Below, piece by piece: positions 1 to 5,629 of a DNA stretch of 8,775 nucleotides; position 1 is the stretch's first letter; every line of letters starts with the position of its first letter. The DNA is from Planctomycetota bacterium. Lineage in GTDB: Bacteria; Planctomycetota; Planctomycetia; Pirellulales; UBA1268. The translations under genes were made by a program, and so were the position numbers. Under the pieces are notes generated by a model. It saw only the letters and a list, made by a program, of their open reading frames with translations. It was not told where the DNA came from and searched no databases. The stretch covers positions 1 through 8,775 of the forward strand of contig JAQBZA010000109.1 of NCBI GenBank assembly GCA_027622795.1. The letters run 5' to 3'.

Positions 1-1
1 G

Positions 2-1012
2 GTCGGCACGATCCTCCGGCTCCCCGAGCGGTATGCCGGCCAGACCGCCACCGGCCCGCTCAAGCCGCTGGAATACCTGGCCGCGCTTGAAGACTCGACG
101 ATCGTCACCTGGTCGGCGAAGCGGCATTCCGACGAGCAGGGCACGCACATCACCTATTCGCCGGTCGAGAAAAAAGGGGCCGACCTGCTCAAACCGGGCG
201 GCTACTTCAAGGGCCTCTCCAGTGGCACGCTTGCCGGCCGGCTCGACTTTGCGAGCCTCATGCTCGCGCTCTTCTGCGGCACCGCATCGCTTCCCCACAT
301 CCTGATTCGCTACTACACCGTCAAGGACGGTGCCGCGGCCCGCAAGAGCACGGTGGTGGGGATCGCCGCGATCGGCGTGTTTTATGTGCTCACGCTCTAT
401 CTCGGTCTGGGCGCGATGACCAGCGGCAACCTCGACCCCACCGATACCAACATGGCCGCGCCACTGCTGGCGAAGTCATTCAGCACCACACTGTTTGCGA
501 TCATCTCCGCGATCGCCTTTACGACGGTGCTCGGCACCGTGAGCGGCCTCATCATGGCCGGCAGCGGGGCGGTGGCCCACGATCTCGTGGAGAATGTGTT
601 TGGCGTGGCGATGACCGATCATGAGAAGGTCCGCTGCGGCAAGCTCGCAGCGGTGGCCCTTGGCGTGATCGCAATGGCCCTCGGCATCCTGTTCAAAAAT
701 TTCAATGTCAGCTTCCTGGTCGGTTGGGCGTTCAATATCGCCGCGAGTGCCAACCTGCCCGCACTCGTGATGCTGCTCTTCTGGCCGCGGACGACGAAGC
801 AGGGGATCATCGCGGCGGTGACGGTGGGCATGGTGGCGTCGCTCGGCTGGATCCTGCTCTCGGCCGACACGTTTGAAAAGGTCTACGGGCTCTCCCGCGA
901 CCTGGCCCCGATGCCCTTCAGCCAGCCGGGCCTGGTGACGATTCCGCTCGGCTTCATGGTGCTGGTGGTGGTGTCGCTGCTCACCCCGCGACCGGTAGCC
1001 GTGCGGACGTAG
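2..1012 (+). CDS. actP: Sodium:solute symporter, ActP-like (5' truncated by window edge)
   Basis: This is the C-terminal 336 residues of a sodium:solute symporter (SSS) family inner-membrane carrier. The reading frame is open from base 2, so the start lies outside the window. The closest resemblance I recognise is the cation/acetate symporter ActP: 'LPHILIRYYTV' followed by 'ARKS', the helix 'ISAIAFTTVLGTVSGL' ending in 'AVAHDLVENVF', and 'GILFKNFNVSFLVGWAFNIAAS' all follow ActP closely. About seven hydrophobic segments are visible, near residues 82-103, 116-139, 158-190, 212-230, 235-260, 267-286 and 306-328. The segment at 158-190 corresponds to the helix that lines the Na+ site in this LeuT-fold family. 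The protein stops soon after the last helix (ending 'PRPVAVRT') without the longer ActP tail. Known for the family: Na+-driven uptake of acetate and other short carboxylates. The substrate here is inferred and could be another small carboxylate. Confidence 0.88.
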   Translation, partial: VGTILRLPERYAGQTATGPLKPLEYLAALEDSTIVTWSAKRHSDEQGTHITYSPVEKKGADLLKPGGYFKGLSSGTLAGRLDFASLMLALFCGTASLPHILIRYYTVKDGAAARKSTVVGIAAIGVFYVLTLYLGLGAMTSGNLDPTDTNMAAPLLAKSFSTTLFAIISAIAFTTVLGTVSGLIMAGSGAVAHDLVENVFGVAMTDHEKVRCGKLAAVALGVIAMALGILFKNFNVSFLVGWAFNIAASANLPALVMLLFWPRTTKQGIIAAVTVGMVASLGWILLSADTFEKVYGLSRDLAPMPFSQPGLVTIPLGFMVLVVVSLLTPRPVAVRT

Positions 1013-1036
1013 GGCTACCGCCTGTGGTAACGCGCC

Positions 1037-1113
1037 GGCTCGGGGGCGGTGAAAGCCTCGACTTCGGGGCGAGGATACGCCAACTCGTCTCACCTTCCAC
1101 CGACCCCCGAGCC
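1037..1113 (+). terminator. Long composite stem-loop after the symporter gene
   Basis: A strong inverted repeat begins 24 bp after the symporter stop codon. Bases 1037-1046 (ggctcggggg) pair perfectly with 1104-1113. After a one-base bulge at 1103 the stem continues with 1047-1051 against 1098-1102. An inner hairpin at 1056-1074 (cctcg/cgagg) closes over a cTTCGg tetraloop. There is no T-run after either arm, so this is not a textbook intrinsic terminator. Its position just after a stop codon and before an independent gene favours a 3'-end or transcript-stabilising structure. Confidence 0.45.
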
Positions 1114-1164
1114 TTCCCCCAATCAGGTTGCCAGAGCACCGCTTCTGGAAACTGAAAATCGGAA

Positions 1165-1170
1165 TACACT
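1165..1170 (+). promoter_or_regulatory. Possible -10 element placing the transcript start at the GNAT start codon
   Basis: TACACT matches four of six TATAAT positions and ends 7 bp before the ATG at 1178. No Shine-Dalgarno sequence lies between them, and no convincing -35 box is visible at 16-18 bp. If used, transcription would begin at or next to the ATG, giving a leaderless mRNA. The call is weak because a four-of-six match is common by chance. Confidence 0.25.
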
Positions 1171-1177
1171 TCTCAGC

Positions 1178-1726
1178 ATGTCACGCAGGAAGCCGGCTCC
1201 GCCGAAGCGCCCGTTGATCGAGTGCACCGCCGCCCATCTGCCGGCGATCCGGGCGATTTATAATGAGGCGATTCTCAACTCAACCTCGCTGTATGAATAC
1301 GCGCCGCGGAGTGAGGAGACGATGCGGGAATGGCTGGCCGTGCGGCACCGGGATGGGATTCCCGTGCTCGGAATCGAGTGGGAGCCGGGGGTGCTGGCGG
1401 GCTTTGCCACCTGGGGTCCGTTTCGGCCACGGGCGGCCTATAAGTATGCGGCTGAGCACTCGGTGTATGTGGACGAGCGGTTTCGGGGCGAGGGCGTGGG
1501 GCGGCAATTGATGCAGGCGGTGATTGCGGCGGCCAAGAAGCATGGGCTGCATGCGCTGATCGCCGGGATCGATGCCACCAACGTGGCGAGTGTGGCCCTC
1601 CATAGTTCGCTCGGCTTCCGCTGCTGCGGCACCGTCCGCGAGGCGGGCTTCAAGTTTGGCCGCTGGCTCGACCTTGAGTTCTGGCAACTGATCCTGCCAA
1701 CGCCGGAAAACCCGGTAGACGGGTAA
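1178..1726 (+). CDS. GNAT N-acetyltransferase, phosphinothricin/methionine sulfoximine type
   Basis: This is a 182-residue cytoplasmic acetyltransferase that would transfer acetyl from acetyl-CoA to an amino group. The N-terminal part 'IRAIYNEAILNSTSLYEYAPRS' (residues 24-45) is typical of the PAT/MnaT (YncA) branch, whose members acetylate phosphinothricin, methionine sulfoximine or related amino acids. The acetyl-CoA-binding motif A is clear: 'VYVDERFRGEGVGRQL' with R103-GEGVG-R109. It is followed by the family signature 'IDATNVASVALHSSLGF' (131-147) and 'GFKFGRWLDLEFWQL' (157-171). Length matches the family. The ATG at 1178 is chosen because the conserved domain starts about 10 residues later; the open frame runs on to an ATG at 1049, but that extension is low-complexity and falls in the hairpin spacer. 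It ends convergently with the oxidoreductase gene, 39 bp away. The real substrate is unknown. Confidence 0.87.
   Translation: MSRRKPAPPKRPLIECTAAHLPAIRAIYNEAILNSTSLYEYAPRSEETMREWLAVRHRDGIPVLGIEWEPGVLAGFATWGPFRPRAAYKYAAEHSVYVDERFRGEGVGRQLMQAVIAAAKKHGLHALIAGIDATNVASVALHSSLGFRCCGTVREAGFKFGRWLDLEFWQLILPTPENPVDG
1706..1724 (-). terminator. Weak terminator-like hairpin for the oxidoreductase transcript
   Basis: Read on the minus strand, past the oxidoreductase stop codon, ACCCG (1724-1720) pairs with CGGGT (1714-1710) over a 5-nt loop. The last T of the stem runs on to give TTTT, then CC. The stem is only 5 bp and lies inside the 3' end of the acetyltransferase gene, so this may be coincidental. 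It is the only intrinsic-terminator-like arrangement seen between the convergent genes. Confidence 0.3.
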
Positions 1727-1765
1727 GGACGACAGGCTTCAGGACGGGCTTCAGCATGTCTTCCG

Positions 1766-3238
1766 TCACACCCGCGGCAATTCAAAACCCTTTCGGTAAT
1801 CCCGCGTGAAGAGCCGGTTGGCCTCGGCGTCGGTCGACTTTTCCGTCTGGGGATCGATCGTGAGTTCACGGCCGAGTGTGAGTGGCGTGGTTGCGTAATC
1901 GATCGAGTTTTCCGCCAGATAGGTCGCAAAGGTGTCGAGTGATGCGGCCACATGCGGGTCGCTCGCCGCCAGGCTGGGCCGCGTGCCGGCCGCCACCGGC
2001 TCACCCAGCGTCCATGACACGTTACCCAGATGGGCCAACGCGCTCGAGAGATGGCCGTCTTCGATATCGAGATGCAGATCCCTGTGGTTGCGACTCTTGA
2101 TCGCCTTCACGAAGTTGCCGAAGTGCTGCTGATAACTGCCGCCTGACCACTTCCCCAGTTCCTTGCCGTCGTAGTCGAAGGCCACGCCCGAGGTGTAGTT
2201 GGGCCCCACGGCGAACCCCTCGGTGCCATACCAGATGTTGCAGGCGCCCTTGAAGGGCCCCCCAGCCGCCAGCCCGAAGGTCACCGGCGCCTTGATCGGT
2301 AGGCCGCGGACATCGGAGATGATCAGGGCGTCGTCCCACTGATAGATCGTCAACTGGCTGTTGGCGACGTCGCCGTTGTCGACGTAGCCGAGCCGGCCGC
2401 CGAGGCTCACCACCTTTCGCGGTAGTTCCTGCTTGCCGATCGCCCAGCGGGCCTTGTCGAGTTCGTGCGGATTCTGGTTGCCGAGGTCACCATTGCCGGT
2501 GAGGTGGGTCCAATGCCAGTCGTAGTGGAGCCGCTTCCGCGTCGGCACCACGGCCGGTGCCGGGCCGGCCCAGAGGTTGAAGTCGAGGCCGGGCGGGATC
2601 GGGGCCGGCGTATCGACCAGCCCGATGCTGCCCCGCGGTCGGAAGCAGACGGCATGGGACACCTTCACCGGGCCGAGCTTACCGCTCTTCACAAAGTCGA
2701 TCGTCTGTCGCATGCCGCTCATGCTGCGGCTCTGCACGCCCATCTGGCACATCCGGCCGAGCTTCCGCGCCCAGTCGGTCATCACGCGGCCCTCGTCCAC
2801 GTTGTGGCTGCACGGCTTTTCCACATAGACATCCTTGCCCGATTGCATCGCCCACACGGCCATCAGGGCATGCCAGTGGTTGGGCGTCGCGATCGAGACG
2901 GCGTCGATATCCTTGCGGTCGAGCAGACGGCGCACGTCTGGAACGTATTCCGGTGGATGAGCTGCACCTTTGAACTGCTTCTGGCAGGCCCGTTCGTAGG
3001 CGGCGGGATCGACGTCGCAGATCGCCACGACGTCGGCCTCGGGCGTCCGCAGCCACTCGCCAAGGTGCGCCGAGCCCTGCCCGTTCACACCGATTACGGC
3101 CACCCGCACTTTTTCGCTGGGCGTCCCGCTGCGTGCTGGAGCCCGCTCGGCGCCGGAGCCATGTCGGGGGCTACTGGCAAGGGCCACTCCGGCAAGCACG
3201 AGTGCATGTTCGACAAAGTCACGGCGTGATACAGACAT
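1766..3238 (-). CDS. Tat-exported Gfo/Idh/MocA family oxidoreductase
   Basis: This is a 490-residue NAD(P)-dependent oxidoreductase of the Gfo/Idh/MocA family, which mostly act on sugars, inositols and related polyols. The N-terminus 'MSVSRRDFVEHALVLAGVALA' is a twin-arginine signal (R5-R6-D-F, then a hydrophobic core), so the folded, cofactor-loaded enzyme should be exported to the periplasm. The Rossmann fold follows at about 43-80 ('VRVAVIGVNGQGSAHL', a GxNGxG glycine loop, then 'VVAICDVD'). 'ATPNHWHALM' is at 118-126 and the family 'EKP' catalytic/cofactor lysine motif at 140-142. The C-terminal domain has 'YDWHWTHLTGNGDLGNQNPHELDKARW' around 239-265, typical of the exported planctomycete branch. 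The ATG at 3238 is supported by the Tat motif and by GGAG 8 bp upstream; the open frame further upstream encodes nothing recognisable. It lies 52 bp after the XRE-cupin regulator and is probably controlled with it. The substrate cannot be read from the sequence. Confidence 0.9.
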   Translation of the reverse strand: MSVSRRDFVEHALVLAGVALASSPRHGSGAERAPARSGTPSEKVRVAVIGVNGQGSAHLGEWLRTPEADVVAICDVDPAAYERACQKQFKGAAHPPEYVPDVRRLLDRKDIDAVSIATPNHWHALMAVWAMQSGKDVYVEKPCSHNVDEGRVMTDWARKLGRMCQMGVQSRSMSGMRQTIDFVKSGKLGPVKVSHAVCFRPRGSIGLVDTPAPIPPGLDFNLWAGPAPAVVPTRKRLHYDWHWTHLTGNGDLGNQNPHELDKARWAIGKQELPRKVVSLGGRLGYVDNGDVANSQLTIYQWDDALIISDVRGLPIKAPVTFGLAAGGPFKGACNIWYGTEGFAVGPNYTSGVAFDYDGKELGKWSGGSYQQHFGNFVKAIKSRNHRDLHLDIEDGHLSSALAHLGNVSWTLGEPVAAGTRPSLAASDPHVAASLDTFATYLAENSIDYATTPLTLGRELTIDPQTEKSTDAEANRLFTRDYRKGFELPRV

Positions 3239-3246
3239 GGCAACGA

Positions 3247-3250
3247 CTCC
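3247..3250 (-). promoter_or_regulatory. Ribosome binding site of the oxidoreductase
   Basis: GGAG on the minus strand ends 8 nt before the ATG at 3238, a standard Shine-Dalgarno spacing. It decides between this start and the longer open frame that reaches 3355 through the end of the regulator gene. Confidence 0.6.
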
Positions 3251-3290
3251 GGGTCGGGTTTCAAGAAGACACATTTCTGCCAAAATGAGT

Positions 3291-3920
3291 CTATCGCCCG
3301 CGTCCCTCGCGTGCGCTTGTCCTTTTCGGCACTGCATTGCGATGACCGATGCCACCTGGTTCGTGGGCCACCGTCAGGACGCGGGCCTTGGTCTTGCCGC
3401 GGGCCACCATGCCATGGGGGACCGTGGCATCAAAATAGATGCTGTCTCCCTCATCGAGGAGGATGACTTCGTCACCGTAGTTCAACCGGACGGTTCCCTC
3501 GAGAATAATCAGAAATCGCTGGCCGTCACTGCTGCTGATCGCCGGCTTGAGATCCCCCGTCGGGAGGTGGATGATCGTCGGATCCATGGTCCGGCCGCGC
3601 CACTGGTCGGCCAAATGCTCGACCGACCCGTGGGCCCTGCCATTCCGGCCGTTTTCGATGCGGCCGTGACCGGCCTTCACCACCACATGGCGAGGTGGCG
3701 TGGAAAGACCCTTGACCAGATCGTCAACGCCGCATTCCAACACGTCGGCCAATTTGACGAGCCCTTCGAGTGATGGGGTCAACTGGCCATTTTCCAGCTT
3801 GGAGAGCCAACTCACCGTGAATTGAGCCCGGGAAACGACTTCCTCGAGCGTCAGTCGGCGAGCCAGACGAGCCGCCCGTGCACGGCGGCCCAGATCGGCA
3901 AGATTGACGGTTCCATTCAT
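3291..3920 (-). CDS. XRE-family transcriptional regulator with C-terminal cupin domain
   Basis: This is a 209-residue DNA-binding regulator. The N-terminal XRE/Cro helix-turn-helix covers about residues 8-66 ('LGRRARAARLARRLTLEEVV', then 'FTVSWLSKLENGQLTPSLEGLVKLADVL'), with 'SxLSKLENG' the typical recognition-helix segment. A linker leads to a cupin fold at about 110-188 ('RFLIILEGTVRLNYGDEVILLDEGDSIYFDATVPHGM'), which in this family senses a small ligand. H169 sits at the usual second cupin-motif position, but the first motif is not histidine-rich, so metal binding is uncertain. The ATG at 3920 starts just before the HTH. An in-frame GTG at 4004 would add 28 residues but lies inside the predicted -35 region, so I prefer 3920, with no visible Shine-Dalgarno site. 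The next gene downstream, 52 bp away, is the exported oxidoreductase, its likeliest target after itself. Ligand and target are inference. Confidence 0.87.
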   Translation of the reverse strand: MNGTVNLADLGRRARAARLARRLTLEEVVSRAQFTVSWLSKLENGQLTPSLEGLVKLADVLECGVDDLVKGLSTPPRHVVVKAGHGRIENGRNGRAHGSVEHLADQWRGRTMDPTIIHLPTGDLKPAISSSDGQRFLIILEGTVRLNYGDEVILLDEGDSIYFDATVPHGMVARGKTKARVLTVAHEPGGIGHRNAVPKRTSAREGRGR

Positions 3921-3977
3921 GAGCGCATCGGTCGTGGGGAACAGACTTCCATTCGGCACCGCAACATGCCGCCCGAA

Positions 3978-4006
3978 AGTATGATCCACGCCGCGACCGC
4001 TCACAA
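3978..4006 (-). promoter_or_regulatory. Candidate sigma-70 promoter of the XRE-cupin gene
   Basis: On the minus strand, TTGTGA (4006-4001) and CATACT (3983-3978) are separated by exactly 17 bp; each matches four of six consensus bases. Initiation would fall near 3971 and give a leader of about 50 nt to the ATG at 3920. If real, it rules out the GTG at 4004 as the start codon. Confidence 0.45.
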
Positions 4007-4023
4007 GAGGGGTCAGCCCTCTT
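4005..4023. promoter_or_regulatory. 19-bp dyad overlapping the -35 region: possible operator
   Basis: aagaggg (4005-4011) and ccctctt (4017-4023) form a perfect 7-bp inverted repeat with a 5-bp centre. The dyad overlaps the first two bases of the candidate -35 hexamer of the regulator gene, a classical operator position for XRE autoregulation. There is no T-run, so a terminator role is less likely. Confidence 0.42.
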
Positions 4024-4029
4024 CAAAAG

Positions 4030-4049
4030 GGTGGCAGTTCTCCGCCACC
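4030..4049 (-). promoter_or_regulatory. Hairpin upstream of the regulator promoter
   Basis: ggtggc (4030-4035) and gccacc (4044-4049) are perfect inverted arms around an 8-nt loop that reads GGAGAACT on the minus strand. It follows the stop codon of the 82-residue gene by about 90 bp and precedes the XRE promoter. It could be the 3' end of the upstream transcript or part of the regulatory region; no T-run follows. Confidence 0.3.
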
Positions 4050-4136
4050 GGGCGATCTCTCCAAAAAAGAAATGGACAGAAAGTCACTGTTCGGCGATTG
4101 CCGGGGGAGGTCGAGACTCCGGCATGGCCCTCCGCT

Positions 4137-4385
4137 TCAGGCACCGGGTCGGCGGAAATGCCGGTAGGCTTGAAGCACATCGTTGAGGTCTGAGGAAATC
4201 ATGACCTCGTCCTCGGCGAAATCGCTCAGCCAGGTTCGATTGCTCTCCAGGGCGTCGGCCAACAGGGGCAGAATTTCCCCAAACGTCACGCGGACGTGAT
4301 TGGCATCGACCGGTTCCGCCAGCGTCGTGGTCGCCGGAGAAAATGATTCTGGCCCCGTATAAATTCGCAGTTTCCGCACCGCCAT
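4137..4385 (-). CDS. Small protein of unknown function (82 aa)
   Basis: I do not recognise a characterised family. The predicted protein is 82 residues, soluble and acidic in its second half, with no signal peptide or membrane segment. The N-terminus is basic with a short strand-like stretch ('MAVRKLRIYTG'). The C-terminal half ('VRVTFGEILPLLADALESNRTWLSDFAEDEVMISSDLNDVLQAYRHFRRPGA') looks like a compact helical module with a tryptophan and a run of acidic residues, ending in a basic tail. It is very probably a real gene: GGGAG ends 8 nt before the ATG at 4385, the composition is protein-like, and it fills an otherwise empty stretch in the direction of its neighbours. It lies 216 bp upstream of the XRE-cupin gene. 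A small regulatory or adaptor protein is possible but not shown. Confidence 0.72.
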   Translation of the reverse strand: MAVRKLRIYTGPESFSPATTTLAEPVDANHVRVTFGEILPLLADALESNRTWLSDFAEDEVMISSDLNDVLQAYRHFRRPGA

Positions 4386-4393
4386 GAGGCACA

Positions 4394-4398
4394 CTCCC
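4394..4398 (-). promoter_or_regulatory. Ribosome binding site of the 82-residue gene
   Basis: GGGAG on the minus strand with 8 nt to the ATG at 4385. It is the best Shine-Dalgarno match in the window and fixes the start, against the longer open frame reaching 4469. Confidence 0.6.
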
Positions 4399-4468
4399 TT
4401 GCCGTCGAGTCTTTGCGGGGCGGCGGGCCGGATCGGTCCGGCCGTCATCCTGACGGGCACCACTCCCA

Positions 4469-4506
4469 CAAACTTTGATATCGGCAGGGGCCGGCCGTAA
4501 AGTTTG
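4469..4506. promoter_or_regulatory. Operator-like inverted repeat upstream of the small gene
   Basis: caaacttt (4469-4476) is the exact reverse complement of aaagtttg (4499-4506). The arm centres are 30 bp apart, close to three helical turns, as expected if two protein protomers bind one DNA face. On the minus strand the arms flank TTTACG and TATCAA, weak -35/-10 resemblances spaced about 15 bp. No binding protein is identified. Confidence 0.3.
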
Positions 4507-4608
4507 GCCGAATTTCCCGGATTCGTGGGATTATGCGGGTGGGGCCGGCAAGCCGGGGAAGGAGGAGAACCTCGTTACCGGTGGAGGGCAGGGCTTGTGA
4601 CCTGTCAT

Positions 4609-4628
4609 GACAGCTTTGGAAAGCTGTC
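4609..4628 (-). terminator. Hairpin at the floA stop codon
   Basis: gacagcttt (4609-4617) and aaagctgtc (4620-4628) are a perfect 9-bp inverted repeat with 2 bases between, starting on the last base of the floA stop codon. Position and strength suggest a 3'-end structure for floA. The minus-strand continuation (ATGACAGG) has no T-run, so efficient intrinsic termination is doubtful. Confidence 0.45.
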
Positions 4629-5566
4629 TACCTCTGGCCGTTGACGGTGACGCGGCCGGCGCGGAAGGCTTCGCCGATGCTCTTCGGCACGAGCGCCTCC
4701 GCCTGCAGCAGCCGGGCCCGGTTGTCGGCCGTCGCCGCCTTCATCTCCTGCTCGCGGGCGATCGCCACGCTCCGCCGCTCCTCGGCCTTGGCCCGGGCCA
4801 CGCGGGTGTCGGCCTCGGCCTGATCGGCCTGCAGGCGGGCGCCGATATTTTCGCCCACCTCGATGTCGGCGATATCGATCGACACGATCTGAAACGCGGT
4901 CTGGGCATCGAGCCCCCGCTGGAGCACGGCCTTGGAGATGGTATCGGGATGCTCCATCACCTCGAAGTGGCTCTTCGCCGAACCGATCGACGTGATGATC
5001 CCCTCGCCCACTCGCGCGATGATCGTCTCCTCCGTCGCGCCGCCGATCAACTGCTGCAGGTTGGTTCGCACCGTCACGCGGGCCCGGATCCGTAGCTCCA
5101 CGCCGTTCTTCGCGACCGCCGAGAGCGTCGACTTCCCGCTGGCCGTGTCGGGGCAGTCGATCACCTTCGGGTTCACGCTCGTCTGCACCGCGTCGAGCAC
5201 GTCGCGGCCGGCGAGGTCGATCGCGCACGCCCGGTCGAAATCGAGATCGAGATCGGCCCGGTGGGCGGCGATCAGCGCCCGGATCACGCGGGGCACGTCG
5301 CCGCCGGCGAGGTAGTGGGCCTCCAGCCGTCGGCAGCTAATGTCGCGGCCGAGCCCGGCCTGGGTGGCCATGATCTTGGCCTGCACGATCGTGCGGGCAT
5401 TCACCTTCCGCAGCGTCATGCCGACCAACTCCATGAACGTGACGGCCGCCTTCGACCAATAGGCCTGAAACCAGAGCTGGCCATAGTTGAAGAGCAACAG
5501 CAGCATCGTGAGGGCGGCAAGGCCCAGAATCACGGCGGCGACGACAAACAGCGGGGCGGGCAGCAT
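4628..5566 (-). CDS. floA: Flotillin-like membrane scaffold protein FloA
   Basis: This is a 312-residue FloA-type bacterial flotillin (former UPF0365), a membrane-bound SPFH-domain scaffold. Known in Bacillus: FloA organises membrane microdomains and affects fluidity, secretion and signalling complexes. One N-terminal membrane segment (about 6-27) is followed by '[37 protein letters not shown]' (36-72). The SPFH core runs from about 75 to 240, with '[13 protein letters not shown]', '[47 protein letters not shown]' and '[40 protein letters not shown]'. An alanine/glutamate-rich coiled-coil tail covers about 241-290. The length is close to the usual 320-330. The ATG at 5566 is chosen because the hydrophobic segment begins right after it; GGAG lies 11 nt upstream, a little far. 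It follows mnmA by 63 bp on the same strand and may share its transcript. The NfeD-like partner often found beside floA is absent from the adjacent genes. Confidence 0.93.
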   Translation of the reverse strand: MLPAPLFVVAAVILGLAALTMLLLLFNYGQLWFQAYWSKAAVTFMELVGMTLRKVNARTIVQAKIMATQAGLGRDISCRRLEAHYLAGGDVPRVIRALIAAHRADLDLDFDRACAIDLAGRDVLDAVQTSVNPKVIDCPDTASGKSTLSAVAKNGVELRIRARVTVRTNLQQLIGGATEETIIARVGEGIITSIGSAKSHFEVMEHPDTISKAVLQRGLDAQTAFQIVSIDIADIEVGENIGARLQADQAEADTRVARAKAEERRSVAIAREQEMKAATADNRARLLQAEALVPKSIGEAFRAGRVTVNGQR

Positions 5567-5629
5567 GGCGGGGCAGGCTCCGGGTGAGGGAGGCGGGATA
5601 AAAACCGACTCCGCAAGCCTAGTTCGCAA

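Larger units (their letters stand above)
4386..4627. other. Spacer of 242 bp between floA and the small gene, with several dyads
   Basis: No gene is seen here. In transcription order it holds the hairpin at the floA stop codon (4609-4628) and a 12-bp palindrome ctgtcatgacag (4602-4613) partly overlapping it. Then come a CATAAT box at 4535-4530 without a convincing -35, and an 8-bp inverted repeat caaacttt/aaagtttg (4469-4476 and 4499-4506). Two hairpins follow: 4442-4456 with a GGA loop on the minus strand, and 4426-4443 (ggccgga/tccggcc, 4-nt loop). The last two share bases 4442-4443. The promoter of the small gene is presumably within this stretch. Confidence 0.5.

Noticed and set aside
2465..3229. 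254-codon plus-strand open frame
   Set aside because: Antisense to the Gfo/Idh/MocA gene, with His/Arg/Gly-rich composition and no recognisable motif.
4005..4023. Intrinsic terminator of the 82-residue gene
   Set aside because: Perfect stem but no T-run on either side, and it overlaps a promoter-like -35 box, so operator is the better reading.
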